From an uncultured Pseudomonadota bacterium (GTDB taxonomy: Bacteria; Pseudomonadota; Gammaproteobacteria; Steroidobacterales; Steroidobacteraceae), in NCBI GenBank assembly GCA_903884105.1, contig CAISDJ010000113.1, positions 62,001 through 126,000 on the forward strand: 64,000 nt of DNA, written 5' to 3'. Each line of letters starts with the position of its first letter. Position 1 is the stretch's first letter. Of the stretch, positions 26,254-35,976 are shown piece by piece. The notes under the pieces were generated by a model that made no database searches, was not told where the DNA came from, and was given only the letters and a program-made list of their open reading frames with translations. Both the position numbers and the translations under genes were made by a program.

Positions 26254-27879
26254 ATGAGTACACCCGTACCTGATACGCCGAAAAGCGCTTCGACCGACCT
26301 CGCGTGGCGCATTCTCGCGCTCCTCAACCTGTTCCGTCTGCTGGTTCCCATCGTCCTCAGCGGGCTGTTCGCCCTGGTCGTGCCCCGCCCGGTGGGACAG
26401 GTTTATCCCGCGCTCTTTGTGGGGGTGCTGACGGCCTACTTCCTGTTCGCCGTGGTTTGCATATCGAGCCTGCGGCATCGTTGGCCGGACGCCACGCTCC
26501 AGGTTCTGCTCCACGTCATTGCCGACCTGCTCGCGATCAACTTGCTGACTTACTCAAGTGGGGGCTTGATCAGTGGCCTGGCCGTCCTGTTGATCCTTCC
26601 AGTTGGTGCCGGCAGCCTGATTGTCGCACCGCGCCAAGCCCTGATGTTTGCCGCCCTTGCCACGCTGGGCCTGCTGACCCAGCAGGGATTTTCGATCCTC
26701 GAGGGCCATGGGGACTGGAGCGACCTGGCGCCGGCAGGCATCGTGGGTGCCATCGCCTTCATGCTGGCCTTGGGCGCTTACCCCGTTGCGAGACGCCTGA
26801 GGGAGAGCGAGGCGCTCATCCTCCAGAAGGACGTCGATCTCGCCGACCTGGCCGAGCTGAATGAGTTCATCGTCCAGCACTTGCGCGAAAGCATCCTGGT
26901 GGTGGATGCGGAGGACCGCATCAGGCTCATCAACAGCTCGGCCGAACAACTGCTCAAAGGCAGCCCGGTGAAACCGGGCACGCTGCTGGGCGAGGTCGCG
27001 CCCAAGCTGCTGTATTTGCTGGATACCTGGCGGCGCAAGACCTACGACTGGGAATCGAACACGCTCTCCATGCTGTCAGCCCAGGGAACCGCCCTGATCG
27101 TGCCGCACTTCATCTCGCTGGAAGCCGAGAACCGCGGCCCGACGCTGATCTTCCTCGAGGACACCACGTTGATCGCCGAGCGGGTCCAGCAGACGAAGCT
27201 CGCTGCTCTAGGGCGCTTGAGCGCCAGCATTGCGCATGAAATCCGCAACCCGGTGGGGGCCATGAGCCACGCGGCGCAGCTGTTGAGGGAGTCGGAGGCG
27301 GTCACTCCGCAGGACCAGCGTCTGATCGACATCATTCACGCCAACGGGACGCGAATCAGCACCATCGTCGAGAACGTGCTGCAACTCTCCCGCCGGGACT
27401 CGACGCGCCAGGAACGGATCGAACTCACCGGCTGGCTCAATGACTTCCTCGCGGAGTTCCGGCAAACCCTGCAGATCCCGGCAAAGGAGCTGCGCTTTTC
27501 GTCAACGGACCCGGACCTTGAGATCCGCGTCGACCCCTCCCATCTGCACCAGCTGCTCTGGAACCTGTGCGAGAACGCATGCAAGTACGGCCGGACCAAC
27601 GAGGGACAGGTGTCGATCGACATCAGTATCGGGCGCGTACAGTCGAACCAGCGTCCCTACCTCGAGGTGGCCGATCACGGACCGGGCATCGACGCGGCGC
27701 ATGCGGAACAGATCTTCGAACCCTTCTTCACTGCAGCCCCGGGCGGAACGGGTCTCGGCCTTTTCATCGCGCGCGAACTCGCGCAGTGCAATCGCGCCGT
27801 GCTTTTCTACGAGCCGCGGCCGGGTGGTGGTAGTATTTTCCGGATCGTGTTTGCAGATCCGCAGCGCTGGGAACTTTAG
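26254..27879 (+). CDS. pilS: Sensor histidine kinase PilS
   Basis: The 541-residue protein has about six transmembrane helices in residues 20-185, a PAS-like region (about 200-300: LRESILVVDAEDRIRLINSSAEQLL), a HisKA domain with the phospho-acceptor in ASIAHEIRNPVGAMSHAAQLL (given here in part as HEIRNP) and an ATPase domain with N box LLWNLCENACKYG and G boxes DHGPGID and GTGLGLFIA. PilS responds to pilin in the membrane and phosphorylates PilR in Pseudomonas. It is followed by pilR after five bases, and pilA lies just downstream. The ATG at 26254 has no strong ribosome site. Confidence 0.93.
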   Translation: MSTPVPDTPKSASTDLAWRILALLNLFRLLVPIVLSGLFALVVPRPVGQVYPALFVGVLTAYFLFAVVCISSLRHRWPDATLQVLLHVIADLLAINLLTYSSGGLISGLAVLLILPVGAGSLIVAPRQALMFAALATLGLLTQQGFSILEGHGDWSDLAPAGIVGAIAFMLALGAYPVARRLRESEALILQKDVDLADLAELNEFIVQHLRESILVVDAEDRIRLINSSAEQLLKGSPVKPGTLLGEVAPKLLYLLDTWRRKTYDWESNTLSMLSAQGTALIVPHFISLEAENRGPTLIFLEDTTLIAERVQQTKLAALGRLSASIAHEIRNPVGAMSHAAQLLRESEAVTPQDQRLIDIIHANGTRISTIVENVLQLSRRDSTRQERIELTGWLNDFLAEFRQTLQIPAKELRFSSTDPDLEIRVDPSHLHQLLWNLCENACKYGRTNEGQVSIDISIGRVQSNQRPYLEVADHGPGIDAAHAEQIFEPFFTAAPGGTGLGLFIARELAQCNRAVLFYEPRPGGGSIFRIVFADPQRWEL

Positions 27880-27884
27880 AAGAA

Positions 27885-29228
27885 ATGGCTAGTCCGCGAG
27901 CGCTCGTCGTCGACGACGAACCCGATATCCGCGAGCTGCTCGGCATCACTCTCGAGCGGATGAACATCGAGGTCGTCGCGGTCCCCGACCTCACCAGCGC
28001 CCGCAGTTCGCTGCGCTCGGGGAAATTCGATCTTTGCCTCACCGACATGAAGCTTCCCGACGGTGACGGCCTGAGCCTGGTTGAATGGGTACAGTCGAAC
28101 CGCCCACAGTTGCCGATTGCCGTCATCACGGCTCACGGCAATGTGGAGTCGGCTGTCAAAGCACTGAAGCTGGGCGCCTTCGATTTCATCTCGAAGCCCC
28201 TTGACCTTGCGTCACTGCGGAAGCTCATTACGGCGACGCTCAAGCTCACCGGCTCTGCTGAACCTACGGGCGAACGGCCCGGGATCCGGCTTCTCGGCCA
28301 CGCGAGGGCCATGTTGCACCTGCGCGAGATGATCGAGAAGGTCGCCCGCAGCCAGGCCCCTGTGCACATCTTCGGCGAGTCCGGCACCGGTAAGGAGCTC
28401 GTTGCACAACTGATCCATGCGGCAGGTGCGCGTCGTGAAGGGCCATTCGTTCCCGTGAACTGCGGCGCCATTCCCACCGAACTCATGGAAAGTGAACTCT
28501 TCGGCCACAAGAAGGGTAGCTTCACTGGCGCCGTCAGCGATAAACGCGGACTCATCCAGAATGCCGAAGGCGGTACGCTGTTTCTGGACGAAATCGCGGA
28601 TCTGCCGCTGCATATGCAGGTGAAGCTGTTGCGAGTCATCCAGGAGAAAACGGTCCGGCCCGTGGGCGAGGCCAAGGAATTGTCCGTCGACGCGCGGATC
28701 CTGAGCGCCACGCACAAACCGCTCGCCGCAGAAGTCGCGGCGGGCCGCTTCCGCGAGGACCTGTTCTATCGCGTCAACGTCATCGAGATCCGCGTTCCGC
28801 CGCTTCGCGAACGGCTTGAGGATGTCCCGGAGCTCGTCGACTCCATCCTGCACAAGCTGGGCAAGCAGAGGGGGCAACCGGCCCCCGCTTTGACAGATGC
28901 AGCGCTCAATGCCCTGCGCAATTACCCCTTCCCAGGCAATGTGCGCGAGCTCGAGAACGTGCTGGAACGGGCCGCCACGCTTTGCTCGGGTACCCATATC
29001 GATGTAAGTGACCTGCAGCTGCGGTCCGCCGCCGGGGTGCTGGAGAAGCCCACGACGGGGACAGTCGCCGCCGGCGAACCGTTGGGTGATGCACTTGAGG
29101 ACATCGAACGCGATGCGATCGTGCGGGCGCTTGAGCAGACTCGCTACAACAAGACCAAAGCCGCCGCCCTGCTCGGAATGAGCTTTCGGTCGCTGCGCTA
29201 TCGCATCAAGAAGCTGGGGTTGGAGTAG
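27885..29228 (+). CDS. pilR: Sigma-54-dependent response regulator PilR
   Basis: The 447-residue NtrC-family regulator has a receiver domain (1-120) with acidic pocket VVDDEPD and phospho-acceptor Asp in CLTDMKLPDGDG, an AAA+ domain with Walker A GESGTGKE and the sigma-54 contact loop GSFTGA, Walker B TLFLDEIADLP, and a C-terminal Fis-type helix-turn-helix (YNKTKAAALLGMSFRSLRYRIKK). The loop has Ser in the second position in place of the GAFTGA alanine. It should activate pilA from the sigma-54 promoter at 29454-29469. It overlaps no other gene and is coupled closely to pilS. Confidence 0.95.
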   Translation: MASPRALVVDDEPDIRELLGITLERMNIEVVAVPDLTSARSSLRSGKFDLCLTDMKLPDGDGLSLVEWVQSNRPQLPIAVITAHGNVESAVKALKLGAFDFISKPLDLASLRKLITATLKLTGSAEPTGERPGIRLLGHARAMLHLREMIEKVARSQAPVHIFGESGTGKELVAQLIHAAGARREGPFVPVNCGAIPTELMESELFGHKKGSFTGAVSDKRGLIQNAEGGTLFLDEIADLPLHMQVKLLRVIQEKTVRPVGEAKELSVDARILSATHKPLAAEVAAGRFREDLFYRVNVIEIRVPPLRERLEDVPELVDSILHKLGKQRGQPAPALTDAALNALRNYPFPGNVRELENVLERAATLCSGTHIDVSDLQLRSAAGVLEKPTTGTVAAGEPLGDALEDIERDAIVRALEQTRYNKTKAAALLGMSFRSLRYRIKKLGLE

Positions 29229-29330
29229 AACCCTTTAGTTCAGTGGGCCGTGGCCGACCACTTAGGACGGGGGCGGCCCCTTCGCGAGCGCTTGACGGCA
29301 GATCCGCACGTCGCGGTTCGCCGGCGGAAA

Positions 29331-29347
29331 GTGACAATTCGTGTCAC
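29331..29347. promoter_or_regulatory. Candidate PilR-binding palindrome upstream of pilA
   Basis: GTGACA-ATTCG-TGTCAC is a perfect 6-5-6 inverted repeat about 107 bases upstream of the -24 element, a usual distance for sigma-54 enhancers. Its arms contain the TGTC core reported for PilR sites in Pseudomonas aeruginosa. More CACATC words follow at 29345-29370. Confidence 0.65.
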
Positions 29348-29453
29348 ATCCGGTCAATTTGCGGCACATCTGAAGATTCGTGCCCTGCTTCCAGAGTCTC
29401 CCGGATTAATTTATTACCTCACCTAATCAATGTCTTAGGCCATCCGCGGCTTG

Positions 29454-29469
29454 TGGCACGGCGCTTGCT
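29454..29469 (+). promoter_or_regulatory. Sigma-54 promoter of pilA
   Basis: TGGCAC (29454-29459), five bases, then TTGCT (29465-29469) match the -24/-12 consensus TGGCAC-N5-TTGCW exactly. Initiation is expected near 29480, leaving a leader of about 50 bases with TAGGAGA before the pilA ATG. Confidence 0.92.
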
Positions 29470-29532
29470 TAAGACTAGCTCAGGCGAATCTTGCCGTCGG
29501 TTTCCAATCCCATTAGTTGTTAGGAGATTCAA

Positions 29533-30018
29533 ATGCTGAAGCAAGTCCAGAAGGGTTTCACCCTGATCGAATTGATGATCGTCGTCGCGATCATCGGCAT
29601 CCTGGCGGCCATCGCCATTCCCGCGTACCAGGACTACACGATCCGCGCTCAGGTGACTGAAGGCCTGAACCTCGCATCGGCTGTTAAGGCTGGTGTTGCT
29701 GAAGCGTACGCAAACAACGGCGCATGGCCGGCGGATATCGGTGTTGCGGGCGGCGATGTTGCGAATCTTCCTTCGGGCAAGTACGTTGACAACATCACGG
29801 TCGAAGGCGGCAATATCGTCATCCTCTTCGGCAAGCAGGCGAATGCCGTGAACCTTGCCACCAAGGTATTGGTTCTGAAGCCCGGCTTGAGCGTGAACAA
29901 CGACGTCGTCTGGGTTTGCGGTAACGCCACCGTGCCGGACAACATCACGATGTCTCCGGACCCCACCACGGCTTCGGACCTCGAAAACAAGTACCTGCCG
30001 TCCAACTGCCGCAGTTAA
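29533..30018 (+). CDS. pilA: Type IVa major pilin PilA
   Basis: The 161-residue prepilin has a basic eight-residue leader MLKQVQKG cleaved before Phe, giving mature [20 protein letters not shown] with Glu5, the classic hydrophobic N-helix. The C-terminal region has a two-cysteine D-region: Cys in VWVCGNA and Cys in LPSNCRS. PilD removes the leader and N-methylates the new end; the protein polymerises into the pilus fibre. TAGGAGA lies six bases before the ATG. Expression should be PilR and sigma-54 dependent. A strong terminator follows, so pilA is a separate transcript from pilB. Confidence 0.97.
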   Translation: MLKQVQKGFTLIELMIVVAIIGILAAIAIPAYQDYTIRAQVTEGLNLASAVKAGVAEAYANNGAWPADIGVAGGDVANLPSGKYVDNITVEGGNIVILFGKQANAVNLATKVLVLKPGLSVNNDVVWVCGNATVPDNITMSPDPTTASDLENKYLPSNCRS

Positions 30019-30049
30019 GCGACTTCGACGACAATAGGTATCTATTGGT

Positions 30050-30083
30050 GAAGCCCCTCTCCGGAGGGGCTTCCTTTTTTTTT
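30050..30083 (+). terminator. Rho-independent terminator of pilA
   Basis: GAAGCCCCTC (30050-30059) pairs with GAGGGGCTTC (30064-30073) across a TCCG tetraloop and is followed by C and about ten T. It lies about 30 bases after the pilA stop. Confidence 0.95.
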
Positions 30084-30290
30084 ACGACGGCACCGACAAG
30101 CACAACCAGATCAATCGCGAATCGGGAATCTTGGGTGGTACATCGATGGCCCCTGTCCTCGGTTGTGACGCAATTCCCACCACAGTTTGACTGGCATGTT
30201 CAAAATCCAGATGAATTTGACAATTGATTGGTGAAACCACTTAGGGTAAGAGTAGCGTACGATCCAACTGCCTCGACCCACCGTAACCCT

Positions 30291-32033
30291 ATGATTGACA
30301 ACGCCGCTCCAGCCCTCAGTACTGCCCGGGTCGCCCTTCAGGGCCTCCCGCAGCGCCTGATTCAGGACGGGCTGGTGGACGAGCAGACGATGCTGCAGGC
30401 CATTGCAGCCAGCAAGGAAGCCAACACCAACCTCGTCTCGCACCTCGTTTCCAACGGCATCGCTGACGCTCGCGAAATCGCCATCGCGGCTGCCCAGGAG
30501 TTCGGAGTCCCGCTCCTCGACCTCGAGTCCATTGTTCCGGACATGGACGTGGTCAAGCTAGTGTCCGACAAGCTGCTGCAGAAGCACCGTGTGATGCCGC
30601 TGGTTCGCCGGGGCAAGCGCTTGTTCGTCGCTGTATCCGACCCCACCAGCCTCCATTCGATCGACGAGATCAAGTTCCAGACGGGCATGTCAGTCGAAGC
30701 CGTGGTCGTCGAAGACGACAAGCTGCAGCAGATCGTCGCTCGCGCCATCGAACAGGCTGATACACAGATTTCGGGGCTGGCCGAAGACGACCTCGACCTC
30801 GAGAATCTTGACGTCATGGGCGGCGACGACGTTGCCGAGAAGGATACTACAGGCCGTGACGACGTCGAGGACGCGCCTATCGTCCGCTTCGTCAACAAGG
30901 TGCTGCTCGATGCCATCAGGAAAGGCGCGTCGGACATCCATTTCGAGCCCTACGAGAAGACGTACCGCATCCGCCTGCGGATCGACGGCATGCTGAAAGA
31001 ACTGGCCAGTCCACCCGTGCAGCTGGCCGTCAAGATCTCGGCTCGCATCAAGGTGATGTCGCGGCTTGATATCGCAGAACGCCGCGTGCCGCAGGACGGG
31101 CGCATCAAGATGCGCATTTCCAAGAACCGCGCCATCGACTTCCGCGTCAGCTCTTGCCCCACTTTGTTCGGGGAAAAGATTGTTGCGCGTATCCTGGATC
31201 CTTCAAGCGCCATGCTCGGCATTGACGCGTTAGGTTACGAGCCCTTCCAGAAGAAGCTGTACATGGACGCCTTGGCACGTCCGCACGGCATGATCCTGGT
31301 GACAGGCCCGACCGGTAGCGGCAAGACGGTGTCGCTGTATACGGGCCTCAATATCCTGAACAAGGAAGACACGAACATCTCGACCGCAGAGGATCCGGCG
31401 GAAATCAACCTCCCCGGAGTCAATCAGGTCAACGTGAACCCAAAGGTCGGTCTTACGTTTGCAGGCGCCCTGCGCGCCTTCCTGCGTCAGGACCCAGACG
31501 TCATCATGGTCGGCGAAATCCGTGACCTCGAGACCGCCGAGATCGCAATCAAGGCTGCTCAGACAGGACACCTGGTGCTGTCAACGCTGCATACCAACGA
31601 CGCGCCGAAAACGCTGACGCGCCTGATCGACATGGGCGTCAAGCCCTACGCCATTGCGACTTCCGTGTCCCTAATCATTGCCCAGCGCCTGGCTCGCAAG
31701 CTGTGCCTGGCCTGCAAGGTTCGCGTGGATCTTCCTTCCGAGGCACTGCTGAAGGAAGGCTTCACGCAGGCAGAAATCGATTCCGGCATGACGCTGTACA
31801 AGGCGGTCGGCTGCAACCAGTGCACCGACGGCTACAAAGGCCGCTGCGGCATCTATCAGGTAATGGCGGTCACCGATACTATCGGTCGCATCATCCTGCA
31901 AGGTGGCAACGCCGTGGACATCGCGGATGAAGCCGAAAAGCAAGGGGTCTGGGACCTGCGCCGCTCCGGACTCGAGAAAGCGCGCGTCGGCATCACCAGC
32001 CTCGACGAAATCAATCAGTGCACTGTCGAATAG
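30291..32033 (+). CDS. pilB: Type IV pilus assembly ATPase PilB
   Basis: The 580-residue hexameric ATPase powers pilus extension. An N-terminal T2SSE-N region (about 20-160) precedes the motor domain with Walker A GPTGSGKT, Asp and His boxes (STAEDPAEI, STLHTNDAPKTLTRLIDMG), Walker B MVGEIRDLETAEIA, and a zinc tetracysteine CLAC...CNQC. The ATG at 30291 gives the usual length; an upstream TTG at 30228 has no family match. The 207 bases between the pilA terminator and this start should hold the pilB promoter. TTGACA at 30217-30222 is a possible -35, but no convincing -10 follows. pilC follows after 52 bases. Confidence 0.95.
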   Translation: MIDNAAPALSTARVALQGLPQRLIQDGLVDEQTMLQAIAASKEANTNLVSHLVSNGIADAREIAIAAAQEFGVPLLDLESIVPDMDVVKLVSDKLLQKHRVMPLVRRGKRLFVAVSDPTSLHSIDEIKFQTGMSVEAVVVEDDKLQQIVARAIEQADTQISGLAEDDLDLENLDVMGGDDVAEKDTTGRDDVEDAPIVRFVNKVLLDAIRKGASDIHFEPYEKTYRIRLRIDGMLKELASPPVQLAVKISARIKVMSRLDIAERRVPQDGRIKMRISKNRAIDFRVSSCPTLFGEKIVARILDPSSAMLGIDALGYEPFQKKLYMDALARPHGMILVTGPTGSGKTVSLYTGLNILNKEDTNISTAEDPAEINLPGVNQVNVNPKVGLTFAGALRAFLRQDPDVIMVGEIRDLETAEIAIKAAQTGHLVLSTLHTNDAPKTLTRLIDMGVKPYAIATSVSLIIAQRLARKLCLACKVRVDLPSEALLKEGFTQAEIDSGMTLYKAVGCNQCTDGYKGRCGIYQVMAVTDTIGRIILQGGNAVDIADEAEKQGVWDLRRSGLEKARVGITSLDEINQCTVE

Positions 32034-32085
32034 TCGTTAGCCCGATTCGGATCGCGCCTCTCGCTGACTCAAGAGATTAACGGAT

Positions 32086-33302
32086 ATGGCAGAAGTCACT
32101 GCGTCGAAGCAATTCCCGTTCACCTGGGAAGGGATGGACAAGCGCGGCAAGCGCATCAAGGGACGCATGCTCGCAGTCAGCGAAGCCGCCGTCCGCACCG
32201 ACCTGCGCAAGCAGGGTGTGGTCGCGAAGAAGGTCCGAAAAGAATCGCGGCTCATGAAGAGCGGCAAGAAGGTCACTGCCGAGGACATCGCGCTATTTGC
32301 CCGCCAGTTGGCAACCATGCTGCAGGCGGGTATCCCGATGGTGCAGTGCTTCGACATCATCGGCAACGGCCACGACAAGCCCTCGGTACAGAAGCTTGTT
32401 CTTGCGATCAAATCGGACGTTGAAGCAGGCACCACGCTGCACGAATCACTTGCCAAGCATCCCCTGTATTTCGACGATCTATTCGTCAATCTGGTCGAGG
32501 CAGGTGAGCAAGCCGGTGCGCTCGAAAGCCTGCTGGAAAAAATCGCCACCTACAAGGAAAAGACGGAAGCCCTGAAGAAGAAGATCAAGAAGGCACTGAC
32601 TTACCCCATCGCCGTGCTGGCCGTGGCGGTCATCGTAACCATCATTTTGCTGGTCTTCGTCATCCCGCAGTTCGAAAGCCTCTTCAAGGGCTTTGGTGCC
32701 GACCTCCCTGCTTTCACGCAGTTTGTCGTGGACATGTCGCGGTTTGTGCAGGCTCGGGGCCTGTATTTGGCAATTGTGGCGGGCGCGGCGGCCTATTTCA
32801 TCGGTTATACCTACAAACGTTCCCGCCCGATGCGCCAGTGGCTGGACAAGGCCCTCCTCAAAGCGCCGATCATTGGTCCGATCGTCACCAAGGCCGCCAT
32901 TGCTCGCTACGCCAGAACACTTTCGACAATGTTCGCGGCGGGCGTACCGCTTGTGGAAGCCCTCACTTCGGTCGCCGGCGCAACTGGCAACATCGTCTAC
33001 GAGGAAGCGACCTTGCGCGTCCGTGATGAAGTCGCAACCGGACAACGACTGCAGAGATCCATGGAAAATACCGGTCTATTCCCGAACATGGTCGTGCAGA
33101 TGATCGCCGTCGGTGAGGAATCCGGCTCGCTGGATGCCATGTCCTCCAAAGTCGCCGACTTCTACGAAGCTGACGTCGATGCGGCCGTGGACAACATGAG
33201 CAGCTTGCTTGAACCGATGATCATGCGATTCTCGGCGTACTGGTGGGCGGACTCGTCATCGCGATGTACCTGCCGATCTTCAAGCTGGGCGCAGTCGTCT
33301 AA
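32086..33302 (+). CDS. pilC: Type IV pilus inner-membrane platform protein PilC, frameshifted near the 3' end
   Basis: The frame from ATG 32086 encodes a normal GspF/PilC protein for about 380 residues: two repeated T2SF domains (FARQLATMLQAGIPMVQC and YARTLSTMFAAGVPLVEA) with membrane helices. After LLEPMIM the open frame turns into RFSAYWWADSSS and runs to 33381 through the downstream terminator. In the -1 frame, starting at G33225, the DNA encodes AILGVLVGGLVIAMYLPIFK and LGAVV, the conserved last membrane helix, ending TAA at 33300-33302. One G is therefore missing around 33225. This is either an assembly error or a recent mutation; the coordinates given assume the ancestral stop. The usual length is about 405 residues. 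Confidence 0.9.
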
Positions 33303-33333
33303 AGCCGAGGTTACGACTACCACTGGAATCGAG

Positions 33334-33360
33334 AACGCCGCGTTCTTCGCGGCGTTTTCT
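33334..33360 (+). terminator. Terminator-like hairpin between pilC and pilD
   Basis: AACGCCGCG (33334-33342) pairs with CGCGGCGTT (33348-33356) around TTCTT, followed by TTCTTGT. It sits 32 bases after the ancestral pilC stop and would be inside the frameshifted reading frame. Confidence 0.75.
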
Positions 33361-33424
33361 TGTACAGAGGAAGGCAGATGATTACCCACCACCAGAGCAA
33401 CCGATTCCAGCGCAGAACCAGACC

Positions 33425-34327
33425 ATGATTGAACTCTTCGCCACTTCAGTACCTCTCTTCATCAGCACTGTGTTCGTACTGAGCCTGCTGGTCGGCAGTT
33501 TCCTGAATGTGGTCATTCATCGCCTGCCGATCATGATGGAGCGCGAGTGGAAGGCACAGGCCGTGGAGATCCTGGGTGCCGCATCCGGATCACCCCCTGT
33601 TGCTCCCGGAAGCGAGGTTACCCCGCCCAAATACAACCTGATGGTTCCTCGCTCGGGCTGCCCCCACTGCGGCGCAGAGATCACCGCGCTTCAGAACATC
33701 CCGGTACTCAGCTATCTGGCCCTCAAAGGCCGATGCCGTGGTTGCCGTGCGCCCATTTCCGCACGCTATCCGATAGTCGAACTTTCCACGGCCGTGTTGT
33801 CCGCATTGGTCGCGTGGAAGTTTGGTTTCAGCCCCTTCACCGCAGGTGCGTTGGTCCTCACCTGGATGCTAGTGGCAATGACGTGCATCGACATTGACCA
33901 TCAGGTCCTGCCTGACAGCCTGACGATACCGCTGATGTGGCTCGGACTTCTGGCCAGCCTCGCTCACAGCCCTGCCGCACTCTTGCCTGTGAGCACCGAG
34001 AGCAGCGTGATCGGCGCCGCCGCCGGCTATCTGAGCCTGTGGCTGGTCTACCAACTATTCAAATTGGCCACGGGCAAGGAGGGTATGGGCTACGGTGATT
34101 TCAAGCTGCTCGCCGCCCTCGGGGCGTGGCTCGGCTGGAAGATGCTACCTCTGGTCATCTTGCTATCGGCTGTCACGGGCGCCGTCTTCGGTATCCTGAT
34201 GATCGTGCTGCGGGGCCGTGACAGACAGGTTCCGATTCCCTTCGGGCCTTATCTGGCAGCCGCGGGATGGATCGCGCTGATGTGGGGACCGCAACTGGTC
34301 GATGCCTATCTCAGTCGGTTGCACTAG
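33425..34327 (+). CDS. pilD: Prepilin peptidase and N-methyltransferase PilD
   Basis: The 300-residue inner-membrane aspartic protease has an N-terminal hydrophobic segment with GSFLNVVIHRLP, a cytoplasmic zinc domain with CPHC and CRGC, and about seven further helices. The two catalytic aspartates are in CIDIDHQVLPD and GYGDFKLLA. It cleaves and methylates PilA and type II pseudopilins. It follows pilC after a terminator-like hairpin, so it may have some independent expression. coaE begins 41 bases downstream. Length is normal. Confidence 0.97.
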   Translation: MIELFATSVPLFISTVFVLSLLVGSFLNVVIHRLPIMMEREWKAQAVEILGAASGSPPVAPGSEVTPPKYNLMVPRSGCPHCGAEITALQNIPVLSYLALKGRCRGCRAPISARYPIVELSTAVLSALVAWKFGFSPFTAGALVLTWMLVAMTCIDIDHQVLPDSLTIPLMWLGLLASLAHSPAALLPVSTESSVIGAAAGYLSLWLVYQLFKLATGKEGMGYGDFKLLAALGAWLGWKMLPLVILLSAVTGAVFGILMIVLRGRDRQVPIPFGPYLAAAGWIALMWGPQLVDAYLSRLH

Positions 34328-34368
34328 CCCGATGGCACCTCCGTCATGAACCCTCAAGGTTGACCCAA

Positions 34369-34992
34369 GTGACCAGACCGATCCTGCGCGTCGGGTTGAC
34401 GGGTGGCATTGCCAGCGGCAAATCCGCCGTGGCCAACGAGTTCGCCGACCTTGGCATTCCAGTCATCGATGCCGATGTGATCTCCCGGGAGCTGGTGGAG
34501 CCGGGCCAGCCCGCTCTTGCACGAATCGTGGCCTTGTTTGGACCCGGGGTATTGGATCCGTCCGGGCATCTCGATCGACGTCGCTTGCGCGAGCACGTTT
34601 TCGCAGATGCCGCGCAAAGAAAGCTGCTTGAGGACGTCCTCCATCCGGCCGTGCGCGCCGAACTCAGCCGTCGGTCGCAGCAATCGACGGGGCCTTACCA
34701 GGTCCTCGTGGTGCCGTTGTTGGTGGAGAACCGTCTGGGCCACTTGGTCGACCGCATTCTGGTCGTCGACACCCCTGAAGGCACGCAGTTGGAAAGACTT
34801 CAGGCCCGCGACGCGGTCGACCCGGAACAGGCGCGCCGAATGATGGCGGCGCAAGCAAACCGTTCGGAACGGCTGGCGGCAGCAGACGACATCCTCACCA
34901 ATACGGCTGGCCTTGCTGACCTGAAGAAGCAGGTCGCCGCCTTGCACCAGAAATACCTGGGCATGCGGGATCGCGCACCATCAGACAATTAG
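34369..34992 (+). CDS. coaE: Dephospho-CoA kinase
   Basis: The 207-residue P-loop kinase adds the 3'-phosphate in the last step of coenzyme A synthesis. The P-loop is GLTGGIASGKSAV at about 10-22, followed by the DADVISRELVEPG region, the lid block DRRRLREHVFAD and the LLVENRLGHLVDRILVVDTP strand. The GTG at 34369 gives the usual length and has AAGG about nine bases upstream; the longer open frame from 34267 overlaps pilD. The order pilD-coaE-zapD-yacG is conserved in Gammaproteobacteria. Confidence 0.95.
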   Translation: MTRPILRVGLTGGIASGKSAVANEFADLGIPVIDADVISRELVEPGQPALARIVALFGPGVLDPSGHLDRRRLREHVFADAAQRKLLEDVLHPAVRAELSRRSQQSTGPYQVLVVPLLVENRLGHLVDRILVVDTPEGTQLERLQARDAVDPEQARRMMAAQANRSERLAAADDILTNTAGLADLKKQVAALHQKYLGMRDRAPSDN

Positions 34993-35132
34993 CGAGCCAT
35001 CAGGCCCGGAGGCTCGGCTGGCTCCGAAACCGACCGCCGCCTGGCAAGCGCAAGCGGCTCGCAATACGAAATGGCAGGGTCGAATCCCTTTCTCGTCTAG
35101 CCAACTCCGCCTAGCTGCCGCAGAATAGCCGG

Positions 35133-35942
35133 ATGCCAGAAACTGGTCAGACTACCGAGCGCACAGAGCCGAGCGCTACCACGATCATCTACGAGCAGCC
35201 GCTCAATGAGCGCATGCGGACGTTCCTGCGCCTTGAGTTCCTTTACACCCAGACGCTCTACCATCAGCAACGGTCCGATACCTGGGCCGCGCGTGCTGCT
35301 GTCGCTTCCATCCTCGAGATGCTCGCCATTACGGCACGAGGCGATATCCGCAGCGATGTGCTGAAGGAGCTTGAGCGGCAGATGGCTGCCATGCATGAGT
35401 TCCAGTCCCGGCCAGGCGTCGATACCAGCAGGCTGCACGCCGTGCTAGAGAATCTTGCGAGGCTGCGAACCGAACTGAATGCCGCCGGCGCACTGTTCAT
35501 GCAGAAGCTGCGCGATTCCGAGTTCCTGAATGCGATCAAACATCGCACCGCAATCCCGGGTGGCACCTGCGAGTTCGATCTGCCGGACTTCTTCTGCTGG
35601 CTCAATCAGCCCCGGGCAGCCAAGTCTGCAGCGTTCGACGAGTGGCTGAGTGTGCTCCGTCCCCTCTGCGACGCAGTCACGGAACTCCTGTGGCTGACGC
35701 GGCAGAACGCGCGTCCGCGTCGGGAAGTGGCGAACGCCGGCGTATTCCTGTTGACGTTCGAACGCGAGGCGCCCTGCCAGTTGCTGCGCGTGGCGCTGCC
35801 GGCCGACACGGAGTATTTTCCCGAGATCAGCGGCAGCCATCATCGCTGCACGATCCGCTTCCTGGCCGGCAACAACGTCGCCTCGACCCGCCCGGTGCAG
35901 GCCTCGGAAAACGTTCCCTTTCTGCTGACAACCTGCATTTGA
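35133..35942 (+). CDS. zapD: Cell division protein ZapD
   Basis: The 269-residue cytoplasmic protein starts with [21 protein letters not shown], the conserved helical region of ZapD, followed by a second all-helical part and a C-terminal beta domain. ZapD crosslinks FtsZ protofilaments and stabilises the division ring. [10 protein letters not shown] and [11 protein letters not shown] near the C-terminus are typical. It lies 140 bases after coaE; that gap contains a short tRNA T-arm-like sequence but no gene. yacG follows after 34 bases. Length is slightly above the E. coli 247 residues. Confidence 0.93.
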   Translation: MPETGQTTERTEPSATTIIYEQPLNERMRTFLRLEFLYTQTLYHQQRSDTWAARAAVASILEMLAITARGDIRSDVLKELERQMAAMHEFQSRPGVDTSRLHAVLENLARLRTELNAAGALFMQKLRDSEFLNAIKHRTAIPGGTCEFDLPDFFCWLNQPRAAKSAAFDEWLSVLRPLCDAVTELLWLTRQNARPRREVANAGVFLLTFEREAPCQLLRVALPADTEYFPEISGSHHRCTIRFLAGNNVASTRPVQASENVPFLLTTCI

Positions 35943-35976
35943 GCCGACCCGGCGACCGACAGCAAATCCACTGGCC

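Noticed and set aside
35076-35089. tRNA T-arm-like sequence AGGGTCGAATCCCT in the coaE-zapD gap
   Set aside because: The T loop is one base short and no acceptor, D or anticodon arm can be built around it. It may be a chance match or an old tRNA fragment, but there is no evidence for a gene.
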